A DNA stretch of 64,000 nt from Hornefia porci. Lineage in GTDB: Bacteria; Bacillota; Clostridia; Peptostreptococcales; Anaerovoracaceae. The DNA lies in assembly GCF_001940235.1 (NCBI RefSeq), contig NZ_MJIE01000001.1, positions 1,550,001 to 1,614,000 of the forward strand, read 5' to 3'. Position numbers and translations under genes: made by a program. This document shows positions 52,888 to 62,068 of this stretch, piece after piece (the stretch's first letter is position 1; each line of letters starts with the position of its first letter). The notes beneath the pieces are model-generated. The model saw only the letters and a list, made by a program, of their open reading frames with translations, did no database searches and was not told the origin of the DNA.

Positions 52888-52928
52888 CGACAGCCGTCCG
52901 GTGTGATGTGCCGGGCGGCTGTCGTTTT
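52888..52928 (+). terminator. Terminator after the LRR gene
   Basis: CGACAGCCG-T-CCGG, 9-base loop, CCGG-G-CGGCTGTCG followed by TTTT. A strong stem 50 bases past the stop codon; it can also serve the converging ABC operon. Confidence 0.85.
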
Positions 52929-52986
52929 CCATTAATAGTTTATCAGATGACGATTCCTTGCAGGATGCAAATCCTCTTTTACTGAT

Positions 52987-53982
52987 TCACGCTATCTGCG
53001 AGTCGATTTCTCCTGCAGGCTCTTCGTTGGAGGCTCCACTTTTTTTCCGTTTAAACCCTTTGTTTTTGGAAAGAAGAATAGTGATATACAGAAGCAGCAT
53101 CAAAATAATCCCTTCCGCCAGTTCTGTAACAGAGGAACTCGCTCCGCTGATTGTCAGACCATTTACAATAACCGTGATACTCAGGGAACCGAAGATCAGT
53201 TTATATATTTTGGAACGCATTCCTCCGCTGACGAGCACGCCTCCAAGGAATACACCCATCTGCACTTTCATCTCCATGAAATTTCCCAATGTGCTGCTTG
53301 AACCTCCAGTCGCGGAAATCAGCAGCAATCCCATAACAGCCGCCATAACACCGGAGATGATGAACGCAATATGCCTAACCTTAACCGTATCTACGCCGAT
53401 TGCAATCATTGTATTTTCGTTTTCGCCCATGCCCTTGCAGTAATATCCGAACTTTGTTTTTTCAAAGACATACCAGACGATGACAGTCAGTACTGCCGTA
53501 ATGAGCAGTGCCGGGCCAAATCCGTTCATAAAATGCAAACTTTCCGGGAGATATACCTGTTCCCATTTAACATTACATACGTTCAAGAACCCCCGAAGTC
53601 CCATCAGCAGTGCCAATGATGCCATAAAAGAGGATACGTGAAAACGGGAAGTAATTAACCCCAGAAATGTGCCGCTGGCCAACCCGATCAACAATACCAG
53701 CAGCACCGTCATCCATGCTCCATAAATTGAACCATAATAAGCTCCTACCGTCGCCGCCACAGCTGCTACAGCGCCAATGGACAAATCACAGCCCCCCGTA
53801 GCGATAACAAAGATTACGCCCAGACCACCCAGTATTACCGGAATAGAATCGCGAATCACTGACTGAATATTGAATGACGAAAACAGCGCTCCTCCAGAAG
53901 TAATCCCAAACACAAGCAGAAGCACGATAAGCGCTACGATGGGTAATATATCGATCAACTGCACATTTTTATTCTTCAGCAT
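52987..53982 (-). CDS. RbsC-type sugar ABC transporter permease 2
   Basis: 331 residues, eight to ten hydrophobic segments. Family features: GGLGVIFVIATGGCDLSIGA near residue 52 and FGYYCKGMGENENTMIAIGV near residue 175 (the conserved GxNxxAA-like loop), with HIAFIISGVMAAVMGLLLIS following. The start overlaps the ATPase stop (TAATG). The C-terminal 20 residues are hydrophilic (RKKSGASNEEPAG). It is the last gene of the importer operon. Ribose, galactose, AI-2 and other pentose/hexose-type cargo are all possible. Confidence 0.9.
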   Translation of the reverse strand: MLKNKNVQLIDILPIVALIVLLLVFGITSGGALFSSFNIQSVIRDSIPVILGGLGVIFVIATGGCDLSIGAVAAVAATVGAYYGSIYGAWMTVLLVLLIGLASGTFLGLITSRFHVSSFMASLALLMGLRGFLNVCNVKWEQVYLPESLHFMNGFGPALLITAVLTVIVWYVFEKTKFGYYCKGMGENENTMIAIGVDTVKVRHIAFIISGVMAAVMGLLLISATGGSSSTLGNFMEMKVQMGVFLGGVLVSGGMRSKIYKLIFGSLSITVIVNGLTISGASSSVTELAEGIILMLLLYITILLSKNKGFKRKKSGASNEEPAGEIDSQIA

Positions 53983-55493
53983 TATATCATCACCTTCACA
54001 ATCGCTTCTTCACTTAACCCTTCACTTCGCGAAACTTCCCCGGTAATCTGTCCGTCCTTCATGACGAGAATCCGATCCGACATACCAATCGCTTCCGGCA
54101 GTTCATCTGTAATCAGCAGGATTGCGAGCCCCGCAGCTTTCGCGTCTTTCAGGCATTGATACAAATAAGCCTTAACGCCGACATCCACACCTCGTGTCGG
54201 ACAATCGACAATCAGAAGCTGAAGATCTTTCAGCAGCCAACGCCCCATATTAACCTTCTGCTTATTTCCGCCGCTCAGGGCATCAATTTCCTGGAAGATA
54301 CCTACTGATTTTACGCGGAACTGAGAACGCGCATCATCTGCTATCTGATTCAGCTTCTTCTGGCTGAGGAAATCCGCAGTTCCTATTACCTCCGGAACAG
54401 AGCTCATATCAAAGTTTTCACGAATCGAAGCGTGCAGCATCAGAGCTTCATTGTCTCTATCCTTTGGAACATAGCCTACTCGGTTTTTCCATGCCCCAGA
54501 GGCTTTCTGAATTTCGTACTGCTCCTGAACAAGAATAACAGAGCCGCTGCTTTTTTCTTCCAAACCATATGCTACTTTCCCAACTTCATGGATTCCGGAA
54601 TCACTCAGACCACAGAATCCGAGAATTTCTCCGGCGTACACATCGAAGCTGATATCTTTAAGCCCCCGGGGAGTTGACACATTTCTTAGCGATAAAATGA
54701 CTTCATTCCCTCTGGTTGCCTCTGCGTCGCTTCTGTAATACTCGCCTTCCAGGCTTCTGCCTACCATTTTTGTTTTCAGCTGATCTTCCGTTATCTCTTT
54801 GCTGTTCACTGTCTCAATCAACTCTCCATCCCGCAAAATTGAGATCGTATCCGTGATTTCAATCATCTCGTCCAAATCGTGTGTAATCAGGATTACGGAT
54901 TTCCCGAGCTCTTTATATTTCCTGATCAGTGCATGGAGTTTATCCCGATTATCCTGTGCAAGAGCCTGCGTGACTTCATCAAGAATCAGTACATCCGGAT
55001 CGGTAGAAAGTGCTCTGGCAATTTCGACGATTTTCTTTTCTTCAACACTCATGGCATTCGCATGTTTATTCAACGGAATTCTGGGCAAACCCCATTGCTC
55101 CAAAATCTCTCCGGCGCGTCTGTATATTTTTCTCATATTTACAACGCCAAATCGGGTAAACTCTCCGGTTCTTCCAAGAAAAACATTCACGCCCGCCGAC
55201 AACGCACCTATGCAGCCTAATTCCTGCACGACGATAGACACACCGTGATTCTGGGCATACAAAGGACTGTCCGGACGGTATACCTCCCCATCTTTAAGTA
55301 TCGTTCCTGAATCGCTGGAATAAATACCCGCTAACTGGGAGAGAAGAGTTGACTTTCCAGATCCGTTTTCTCCGGCCAAACCTCTGATCTCACCATGTCT
55401 CAGTGTAAAATCAATATTCTTGTTCGCATAAGTCGGACCAAAATGTTTGTTCAATCCAGTTACCTTGAATACTAAATCATTGGAAGTGTTCAT
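53982..55493 (-). CDS. RbsA-type sugar ABC transporter ATP-binding protein (two nucleotide-binding domains)
   Basis: 503 residues from ATG 55493, coupled to the upstream permease by TAATG. First domain: Walker A GLAGENGSGKSTLLSQLAG near residue 32, signature MSVEEKKIVEIARAL, Walker B VLILDEVTQAL, His loop LITHDLDEM. Second domain has FCGLSDSGIHEVGKVAYGL with a degenerate Walker A, as usual for the C-half of RbsA/MglA, and LSGGNKQKVNMGRWL then LLIVDCPTRGVDVGVKAYLY. It powers the two permeases on either side. Confidence 0.93.
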   Translation of the reverse strand: MNTSNDLVFKVTGLNKHFGPTYANKNIDFTLRHGEIRGLAGENGSGKSTLLSQLAGIYSSDSGTILKDGEVYRPDSPLYAQNHGVSIVVQELGCIGALSAGVNVFLGRTGEFTRFGVVNMRKIYRRAGEILEQWGLPRIPLNKHANAMSVEEKKIVEIARALSTDPDVLILDEVTQALAQDNRDKLHALIRKYKELGKSVILITHDLDEMIEITDTISILRDGELIETVNSKEITEDQLKTKMVGRSLEGEYYRSDAEATRGNEVILSLRNVSTPRGLKDISFDVYAGEILGFCGLSDSGIHEVGKVAYGLEEKSSGSVILVQEQYEIQKASGAWKNRVGYVPKDRDNEALMLHASIRENFDMSSVPEVIGTADFLSQKKLNQIADDARSQFRVKSVGIFQEIDALSGGNKQKVNMGRWLLKDLQLLIVDCPTRGVDVGVKAYLYQCLKDAKAAGLAILLITDELPEAIGMSDRILVMKDGQITGEVSRSEGLSEEAIVKVMI

Positions 55494-56452
55494 TATTTGA
55501 CAACCTCCTTCGTGTTTCTCTGCGCCAGAACTCCGAAAATTATTACGGAAATTCCAAGAACCGTTTCCTGCCATGTCCCGGAAGGAACATTCATCAATGT
55601 CAGGAAGTTGAAAATCGCCATTACGAACAGGGTACTAAGGATAACCGCGACGATAATGTTGATTTTTTTTGCCAATGCCTGTGAAAGAAGTGCCGCAGCC
55701 AGTGGTTGGAAGGTCTGGCTGAGACTTTGCAATCCGGTAACGGAATTGACAGTCCCGGCAAAGCTCTCTTTCATGAATGATGCCGCTCCGACAAAGATTC
55801 CCGCAACCAGCCCACTGAGAATTACTGTTCTCCCAAGTTTAATTCCCATATTTCTGGCAACAGACTGATTGTCTCCCATGGCACGAATATCCAGTCCTAT
55901 AGTCGTTCTGTTATAAATAATGTATGCAACGATCAGCCCAATCAGAATAACCACAAACGCCAATGGCGCTCGTCCCAGCTGCGCGTACCGATCATCCAGA
56001 TCGACGACTCTCAGACCCATGTCCAGCCTCTTTTCTGCATAGAAGGAAGAGATTGCCTCATACACCATCGTCATTCCCAATCCAGCGATCCAGGATGGAA
56101 TTTTGGTTACCTGAAATATTGTAAAGTTTAACATCATCAGCAGAATTCCAACAACAAGGCCACTTATCACCAGCCCCGGATAACCAAGCTCATTGCCAAA
56201 AGTTCCCGCTACGTTCGCTGCCAGTACAATAACAGCGCCTAATGAAAGATCAATAAATCCACTGGCGAAAATGAACACAAACGCCCATGCTGTAAAGGTC
56301 GGAACCGATGCGTTTACGGCAATTGTCTTCAGATTTGACGGCTCCAGAAATTTGCCCGATGTCAGCATATTCATAATCACCAGGACGGCGATCGCTGACA
56401 CAATGACAACTAATTTTACCGCCCATCCAGCCTTTTTATCTGTGCCAATCAC
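55493..56452 (-). CDS. RbsC-type sugar ABC transporter permease 1
   Basis: 319 residues from a GTG at 56452 with AAGG upstream. Hydrophobic segments throughout; FASGFIDLSLGAVIVLAANV near residue 63 and LDIRAMGDNQSVARNMGIKL near residue 178 are RbsC-like. Two different permeases flanking one double ATPase indicate a heterodimeric channel, as in AI-2 or general nucleoside importers. Confidence 0.9.
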   Translation of the reverse strand: MIGTDKKAGWAVKLVVIVSAIAVLVIMNMLTSGKFLEPSNLKTIAVNASVPTFTAWAFVFIFASGFIDLSLGAVIVLAANVAGTFGNELGYPGLVISGLVVGILLMMLNFTIFQVTKIPSWIAGLGMTMVYEAISSFYAEKRLDMGLRVVDLDDRYAQLGRAPLAFVVILIGLIVAYIIYNRTTIGLDIRAMGDNQSVARNMGIKLGRTVILSGLVAGIFVGAASFMKESFAGTVNSVTGLQSLSQTFQPLAAALLSQALAKKINIIVAVILSTLFVMAIFNFLTLMNVPSGTWQETVLGISVIIFGVLAQRNTKEVVK

Positions 56453-56474
56453 TTTAAATACCTTCCATTTCTGA

Positions 56475-56504
56475 TAGTGCGCTGACCGATGAGTCAGCGC
56501 ACTA
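56475..56504 (-). promoter_or_regulatory. Intra-operon stem-loop between binding-protein and permease genes
   Basis: TAGTGCGCTGAC, 6-base loop, GTCAGCGCACTA: a perfect 12-bp stem without T-run. Its position after the binding-protein gene suggests protection of that message from 3' decay, so the binding protein is made in excess. Confidence 0.7.
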
Positions 56505-56532
56505 ATGAATATTATCCTGTTGATATAACGGA

Positions 56533-57654
56533 TTACTTCTCTGCCACAGCTTCCATTCTCGTCTTATAGTTGTAATTGTCAATCATATCCTGATAATCTT
56601 TCCAGGACACGTCCTTATTATTTCTGTAAAGCAGATTCTGGAATTCCTTCTTAGAGAAAATTTCTCCATTGATCCAGTACTTCTCGTAGTTTTTCACGTT
56701 CGCTTTCGTTACCATAATGGTCTGCAGACCCTTTGTCGCCGGAGCCTTTCCGTCCTTATCTTTAATTGGATGTCCATCAAGGTAGTTGATCAACAGCATT
56801 GCGGCAAAGCTTGCACAGTAGGTGCCAGCTGCACCATTGGCCGCTTTGATTTTGCCGTTCTTGATTCCCTTGATAACATTCGGGTCAATGTCAGTACCGT
56901 AGACCGGCATGCTAATTCCCGCACTTGACATAGCTTTCAGAGCGCCATTGGAATAGTCTCCGCCACTTCCATACAGACAATCGGCATTTTTATGTGCAGC
57001 AAGGAGGTCTCCTGACTTTTGCACCGCTTCCGACGGATCCGCACAATGGACAGTTCCCAACACTTTTCCGCCCAGTTTAGTAAATTCTTGTGTGAAACCC
57101 TTGACTCGCGCATCATGGTTTGTATCTCCGACCGCAGCTGCAACAATCAAAGCAGTCCTGTGTCCGTCTTTATATGCTGCCTTAGCGATGTTTTTACCCG
57201 TAAGTACATCATCTGTGGATACAGCTCCGGCAAAATACTTGTTATCCTGCAGCTTCTTAATCGTCTTTTCACTCTTCGGATATTTGTCGCCGAGTGCAAA
57301 CGGCATTTTACTTTCTTTCATCAGATCATCCAGCGATCCATACAAAGTATCTGCTGCTGTCCAGACAACAACGCCATCGACCTTTGATGAGATCAGATTC
57401 TTCACATCAGAGATGACATTATCAACAGTGAAGTTATCATTTGCTGTCTTGAGCTTGCTCCCCACTGCTTCCACCGCGTATTTTGTTTCCTTTTGGTTGA
57501 GATCCAGTGGATACGCACCTTTTCCGAAATTATTATATCCGATTGTGTAGAAATCTTTTGCGGTGCTGGATTTTTCCGACGATGATCCGCACCCCACCAT
57601 CAGACCCATGGTGACTACGACACACAGAGCCACACAAAACAGTTTCTTCTTCAT
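56533..57654 (-). CDS. Sugar-binding lipoprotein (periplasmic-binding-protein type 1 fold)
   Basis: 373 residues from ATG 57654, with GAGGAGG upstream. The signal peptide MKKKLFCVALCVVVTMGLM is followed by the lipobox VGCGSSS. The mature part reads YTIGYNNFGKGAYPLDL, VDGVVVWTAADTLYGSLDDL, ALIVAAAVGDTNHDARVKGF and MPVYGTDIDPNVIKGIKNGK, the RbsB-like arrangement. It delivers a sugar-like ligand to the 52987-56452 transporter. Ligand unknown; it is not close enough to RbsB or LsrB in visible motifs for a specific call. Confidence 0.9.
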   Translation of the reverse strand: MKKKLFCVALCVVVTMGLMVGCGSSSEKSSTAKDFYTIGYNNFGKGAYPLDLNQKETKYAVEAVGSKLKTANDNFTVDNVISDVKNLISSKVDGVVVWTAADTLYGSLDDLMKESKMPFALGDKYPKSEKTIKKLQDNKYFAGAVSTDDVLTGKNIAKAAYKDGHRTALIVAAAVGDTNHDARVKGFTQEFTKLGGKVLGTVHCADPSEAVQKSGDLLAAHKNADCLYGSGGDYSNGALKAMSSAGISMPVYGTDIDPNVIKGIKNGKIKAANGAAGTYCASFAAMLLINYLDGHPIKDKDGKAPATKGLQTIMVTKANVKNYEKYWINGEIFSKKEFQNLLYRNNKDVSWKDYQDMIDNYNYKTRMEAVAEK

Positions 57655-57726
57655 TTTACTCCTCCTCTGAGTTACAAATAACACGAAGTACTCTTTACAA
57701 CCCGGTTGCCGTTTCTGTAACCGTAG

Positions 57727-57834
57727 AATTGCCTCGCAAACGAATTCTCAGTTTTCAGAAACTTGATTTTCTTAATTATATATTTTCGTTACAATCCGCC
57801 GCAAGTTGTGATTTTCCTTTTTGAAGAGGCAATT
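57727..57834. promoter_or_regulatory. Pair of inverted 9-bp sites bracketing the importer promoter
   Basis: AATTGCCTC (57727-57735) and its exact reverse complement GAGGCAATT (57826-57834), 90 bases apart, on either side of the predicted promoter. Arrangement suits two operators and DNA looping. Confidence 0.45.
57775..57804 (-). promoter_or_regulatory. Predicted promoter of the RbsABC-type importer genes
   Basis: On the minus strand TTGCGG (57804-57799), 18 bases, TATAAT (57780-57775). It lies in the 185-base gap after the OYE-type gene and would allow importer expression apart from the upstream enzymes. Confidence 0.5.
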
Positions 57835-57839
57835 TTAAA

Positions 57840-59810
57840 TTAATCGTTGCGTATCTGCAATACTGTATAGTAACCCCCATTCATTGCATCATAAATCTTA
57901 CCTACTCGAGCGCAATCGCCGATAATGAAGCTCTCGTCAATCTCATCACACAACTGATCGACAAGAGAATGCGGAGAGCGAAACCCCAGGGCACATACAA
58001 CAGAATCTGCCATAATCTCAGATATCTTCCCATTCCTTTCTACCAAAACGCCAGTTTCTGTTATTTCTGTTACAGTAGAGGAAGTATGCAGAGCAGCTGC
58101 GCGTTTTACCTGCGGCATAAGCCCTCCTCGGTAAAAAGAATTCACATCTTCACAAATAGTCTCCTTCATTTCCACAATATCCACTTGATGACCTTCATGG
58201 GCAAAGGAAACAGCAGCTTCTGCGCCCACCAGTCCTCCACCCATAATAACAACCTTCTGACCCAGTATTTCAGGATGCAATTCTGCATCTATCGCCATAA
58301 TAACATTCTTGCGGTTTATCCCTTTAATTGGAGGTCTTAACTCTTCTGAGCCAATCGCAACCACAAGCGCGTCCGGAGACAGGCTTCGCACCCATTCCGG
58401 TGTCACTTCTGTATTCAGACGAACATCAATATTTTCTCGTTCAACCCTGCGAACAAGAACCTCACAGAGGCCTCTGATATCTTGTTTGAAATATGCTGCA
58501 CCCGCAGGCCGCAGATTCCCTCCCAACATTTCCTTTTTCTCCGCCAGGACGACCTTCATTCCTCTGCGGGACGCCGTGATCGCCGCCTCCATGCCGGCTG
58601 GTCCTCCTCCGATTACAAGAAGTGTTTTATCTGACGTCACAGGTGAAATTTGCTCTCTATGCAGTTCCTGTCCCGTTACAGGATTCACCGTACACTTCAC
58701 CATCTCGTTCTGTCCGGTTGAAGCAAAACATTCATAACACCGAATGCATGGCGTAATATCATCTGCTCTGTTTCTCATCGCCTTATAGGCAATGTATGGA
58801 TCTGCCAGTTCCGCACGACCGATTTCCACAATGTCAGCCTGACCGTCAGCAAGTATCGCCTCCATCTGCCCGGGATCGTTCAACGCACCTACACAGGCAA
58901 CCGGGGTTTTCACATGTTTTTTTATCTCTGCTGCCAAATAGACATTTGCACCATGTTCCAGGAAGGAAGATGGATGCGTTCTGCAGAACAGTTCAGGGTC
59001 TTCATGATTGCCGCAGGAAACATTAATCAGATCCACACTGTTATCAATAAGCTCTGCAACCTCAATGCACTGCTCCATGTTTAATCCCGACGGAGACAAG
59101 TCATCTCCTGAAATCCGAATTTCAATCGGAAACGAAGGGCCCACAGCATTCCGAACAGCCCCCAGAGAGCGTGTCAGAAAGCGGGCCCGATTCTCCAAGC
59201 TCCCTCCATATTGATCTTTTCTGCGGTTCATCACTGGTGACAGAAACTGCGAAAAGAGCCAGCCATGTGCCGCATGGACCTGAACCATATCAAAGCCACA
59301 CTCTTTTACCAACTTTGCGGCGGTACCGTACGAGGAGATAATCTCTTCAATCATCTCCTCACTCATAGCGTGAACTGTTCCCAAAGGAGTTAATTCATCA
59401 CTGGGGCCATAGGCGATGCCGGTTTTTCCTTCATCACCGCCAACACTCAGAAGTCCTCCGTATTTTCCACCATGTGAGAGCTGAATATTTGCGTATGCCC
59501 CTGCATTATGAATTGCTCGAGCGGCTTCCGTTAATCCCTGACGCACTCCAAACGCATCCAGCTGCAATTGCTTATTATGCGATTTTCCTGTCGGAGAATG
59601 AACAATTGATTCCCCATATGTGACCGCTGCAGCGCCTCCTCTTGCTTTCTCTGCCAGATATGCAATCATTTCAGGTGTAAATAAGCCTTCTGTAGTTATC
59701 ATACTCGGGCTCGTTGGAGCTGCAATAATCCGGTTCTTTAATCGTATATTGCCGATTCGAATTGGTGAGAGAAGATTTGGATACTTTTCCTTCCCTGGAT
59801 AACACTTCAT
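57840..59810 (-). CDS. FadH/old-yellow-enzyme-type NADH:flavin oxidoreductase with Fe-S cluster
   Basis: 656 residues. Residues 1-350 are the FMN TIM barrel (LLSPIRIGNIRLKNRIIAAP, QLSHGGKYGG, HAAHGWLFSQFLSPVMNRRK with the catalytic Tyr region, DIVEIGRAELADPY). CIRCYECFASTGQNEMVKC near residue 365 gives the 4Fe-4S ligands. The C-terminal half binds FAD and NAD(P)H (LLVIGGGPAGMEAAITASRR, VVIMGGGLVGAEAAVSFAHE). Relatives reduce 2,4-dienoyl-CoA, cinnamates, trimethylamine or other conjugated or amine substrates. Neighbouring dehydrogenase and aldolase genes suggest a non-fatty-acid substrate here. GAGGGG precedes ATG 59810. Confidence 0.88.
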   Translation of the reverse strand: MKCYPGKEKYPNLLSPIRIGNIRLKNRIIAAPTSPSMITTEGLFTPEMIAYLAEKARGGAAAVTYGESIVHSPTGKSHNKQLQLDAFGVRQGLTEAARAIHNAGAYANIQLSHGGKYGGLLSVGGDEGKTGIAYGPSDELTPLGTVHAMSEEMIEEIISSYGTAAKLVKECGFDMVQVHAAHGWLFSQFLSPVMNRRKDQYGGSLENRARFLTRSLGAVRNAVGPSFPIEIRISGDDLSPSGLNMEQCIEVAELIDNSVDLINVSCGNHEDPELFCRTHPSSFLEHGANVYLAAEIKKHVKTPVACVGALNDPGQMEAILADGQADIVEIGRAELADPYIAYKAMRNRADDITPCIRCYECFASTGQNEMVKCTVNPVTGQELHREQISPVTSDKTLLVIGGGPAGMEAAITASRRGMKVVLAEKKEMLGGNLRPAGAAYFKQDIRGLCEVLVRRVERENIDVRLNTEVTPEWVRSLSPDALVVAIGSEELRPPIKGINRKNVIMAIDAELHPEILGQKVVIMGGGLVGAEAAVSFAHEGHQVDIVEMKETICEDVNSFYRGGLMPQVKRAAALHTSSTVTEITETGVLVERNGKISEIMADSVVCALGFRSPHSLVDQLCDEIDESFIIGDCARVGKIYDAMNGGYYTVLQIRND

Positions 59811-59822
59811 AATATCCCCTCG

Positions 59823-60875
59823 TTATTTTTTAATCTTCCACAGATACTTTCTGGGTTCCTTATTCAAATATGCCAACACTTCATCGCCCATCATAGTCCC
59901 GGACCAATTGTCCACATCCGTGGTAAGTCCTGCCATATGAGGCGTCAGCGTAACGTTTCGCATTTTCAGAAACGGATGATTCGCAGGAATCGGTTCCTTC
60001 CAATAAACGTCCATCGCTGCTCCGGCAATCGTGCCGTTCTGCAGCGCCTCAACAAAATCTCTTTGATCAATTACTGCCGCTCGAGCGGTATTAACCACAT
60101 ACGCCGTAGGCTTCATTTTGTTGAACCAGTCTCTGTTCACAATTCCTTTTGTGGATGGAAGCACCGGTAAGTGAATACTGATTATATCACTTTCTGTCAG
60201 CATTGTGTCAAGATCTACCGGCTCTGCTCCATCTGCTCTGATTTTATCCGCCGGAAGATACGGGTCGTATGCCAGTATTTTCATTCCGAATGCTTCCGCG
60301 CGAACGGCTACTTCACGACCGATAGCGCCATATCCGGCGATTCCCAGTTTTTTGCCGTACATCTCGAATCCAATTCCGTAATCGGTGAACGGATGGTTTT
60401 CATCCAGCGGCCCCCAAATAACATTTTTGACCTCCGGAACATCATAAATATCTTTCATCGGTTCTCCAAGATGCTCTCCTTGATGTAGGCCGACGGTTGC
60501 TGCTGCAATTCTTCTTGCGGCGGCAATCATCAGGCCAATAGTGAATTCCGCAACTGCCACACGATTTCTTCCCGGAGTATAGGACAGTTCCAGTCCTGCC
60601 TCTTGAATCGCATTGAAATCAACCGTTACCGGAGTTCCCTTTGCTACACCGATGAACCTCATCCCCGCCTCTGCCCATGCATGAATCGTATCCGCTCCGG
60701 CAATCTCATCCCCAAGGACAATGATTTCATTTCCGATACATTCCTCACGGGTCATTTCCTCTGTGACATTTCCCTTTCCGTGCTTCAATTCACCACAGAT
60801 TGATACATCGCAGCTCTTTTTTATTTCATCCATTACATTGCCTGGTAATGGAGTACAAAGTGCCATTTTAATCAT
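59823..60875 (-). CDS. D-isomer-specific 2-hydroxyacid dehydrogenase
   Basis: 350 residues, GAGAGGTG before ATG 60875. NAD-binding KKLGIAGYGAIGREVAVRAE near residue 175, then catalytic Arg in NTARAAVIDQ near residue 262, Glu near the DVYWKEPIP segment and His in TLTPHMAG near residue 315. An internal insertion of about 25 residues follows LMIAAARRIAAATVGLHQG. Resembles phosphoglycerate/glyoxylate-type dehydrogenases but with an unusual N-terminal half; substrate not inferred. It starts 31 bases after the MFS stop. Confidence 0.87.
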   Translation of the reverse strand: MIKMALCTPLPGNVMDEIKKSCDVSICGELKHGKGNVTEEMTREECIGNEIIVLGDEIAGADTIHAWAEAGMRFIGVAKGTPVTVDFNAIQEAGLELSYTPGRNRVAVAEFTIGLMIAAARRIAAATVGLHQGEHLGEPMKDIYDVPEVKNVIWGPLDENHPFTDYGIGFEMYGKKLGIAGYGAIGREVAVRAEAFGMKILAYDPYLPADKIRADGAEPVDLDTMLTESDIISIHLPVLPSTKGIVNRDWFNKMKPTAYVVNTARAAVIDQRDFVEALQNGTIAGAAMDVYWKEPIPANHPFLKMRNVTLTPHMAGLTTDVDNWSGTMMGDEVLAYLNKEPRKYLWKIKK

Positions 60876-60906
60876 TCATTTCACCTCTCTGTTCTTCTGC
60901 TTTCCT

Positions 60907-62064
60907 TCAGCAGTTTTTGTCTTTCATCTTCCAGATAACAGCACATATACCGCTAATAACCGTTCCAATGCACGCGATCATATATGCATTCGTTGTCGTG
61001 GTCTCTCCAAACACGAGTTTTGCAGCTATGTTGATGATTACCGGAGAAATCAGCTGTGAGCCGCAGATCGCTACGGTCATGACCGATGACGCCATAGGGG
61101 CCGATGCCAAAGGAACAACAGTTGTAACTTCCACCATCGCCTTTGGGAAATAAACACCCTGTGAATATCCGCAAAGGACTGCTCCTAATACAAGCATTAC
61201 AGTATTTCCCGGAAACACTGCAATCACAAGATATCCCAATGCCAATCCGAACATTGCCCCTGGCAGTGTATATTTCCGGCTCACTTTAACAATATGATTC
61301 AGAAGAAAACCAAATATTACCTGTGAAACCGAAAATATACCTGTGAGCAGACCTGCCACAGCAGTATCACCTTTCAGACTTCCAGATAAATGCATGGAAA
61401 TATTCGTTGTAAACGTTATCACAAAGAACGATTCCACAAACATAAACGCGGCCATCACGAATACCCTGTGATTCAATTGTATCCGCTGCATTCCTCTTCG
61501 TTTTTTCTTCTCTTTTTTCGGAAGACAGACTGCAATAATCGCAAAAGCGACGAACGCAAGCAAATTGATGAAATATGCCCGCCGAAAATCCCCTTTGCCG
61601 ATGACACCGCATACGGTTGTAACAATCATCATCGCCGCTCCCACCGAAGCACCTTGCATCCCCATAACCCGCACACGCTGTTCGCCTTCAAAATAGTCTG
61701 CCACCAGGGCTGTGACTAGCGAAACCGCAATCCCGAGAGATAACCCATAGGCCATCCGGGAGAAGAACAAAATCCAGAAATTATCCGCAAGGCAGGGCAG
61801 AACCCCCGTCACTCCAGATACTGCGGCCGCAGTTAAAAACAAGGTCCGCTGACCGACCCTCATGGCAAGCCAGCCCGTAATCAGCGCCACTATCATTGCA
61901 ATCAGGCACGGCGCAGTAATCAGCATCTGAACAAAACTGATATCCACTGACGAAAAATGATGATGAATTTCACTTAATACCGGTGACACACAATGCTGCA
62001 ACCCATTAATCAACGCAATCGCTGCGATTGCGGCAATGATTCTTTTGTTACCGAAGCCTGTCAT
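60907..62064 (-). CDS. Major facilitator superfamily transporter
   Basis: 385 residues with twelve predicted membrane segments. Loop 2-3 has GWLAMRVGQRTLFL, the usual MFS G-x3-(D/E)-R-x-G-R-(R/K)-like motif, and the second half opens after KKEKKKRRGMQRIQLNHRVF. The start follows the Fe-ADH stop by 4 bases with a weak ribosome binding site, so translational coupling is likely. Presence of both an MFS carrier and an ABC importer suggests either two related substrates or export of a product. Confidence 0.87.
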   Translation of the reverse strand: MTGFGNKRIIAAIAAIALINGLQHCVSPVLSEIHHHFSSVDISFVQMLITAPCLIAMIVALITGWLAMRVGQRTLFLTAAAVSGVTGVLPCLADNFWILFFSRMAYGLSLGIAVSLVTALVADYFEGEQRVRVMGMQGASVGAAMMIVTTVCGVIGKGDFRRAYFINLLAFVAFAIIAVCLPKKEKKKRRGMQRIQLNHRVFVMAAFMFVESFFVITFTTNISMHLSGSLKGDTAVAGLLTGIFSVSQVIFGFLLNHIVKVSRKYTLPGAMFGLALGYLVIAVFPGNTVMLVLGAVLCGYSQGVYFPKAMVEVTTVVPLASAPMASSVMTVAICGSQLISPVIINIAAKLVFGETTTTNAYMIACIGTVISGICAVIWKMKDKNC

Positions 62065-62068
62065 CTTG

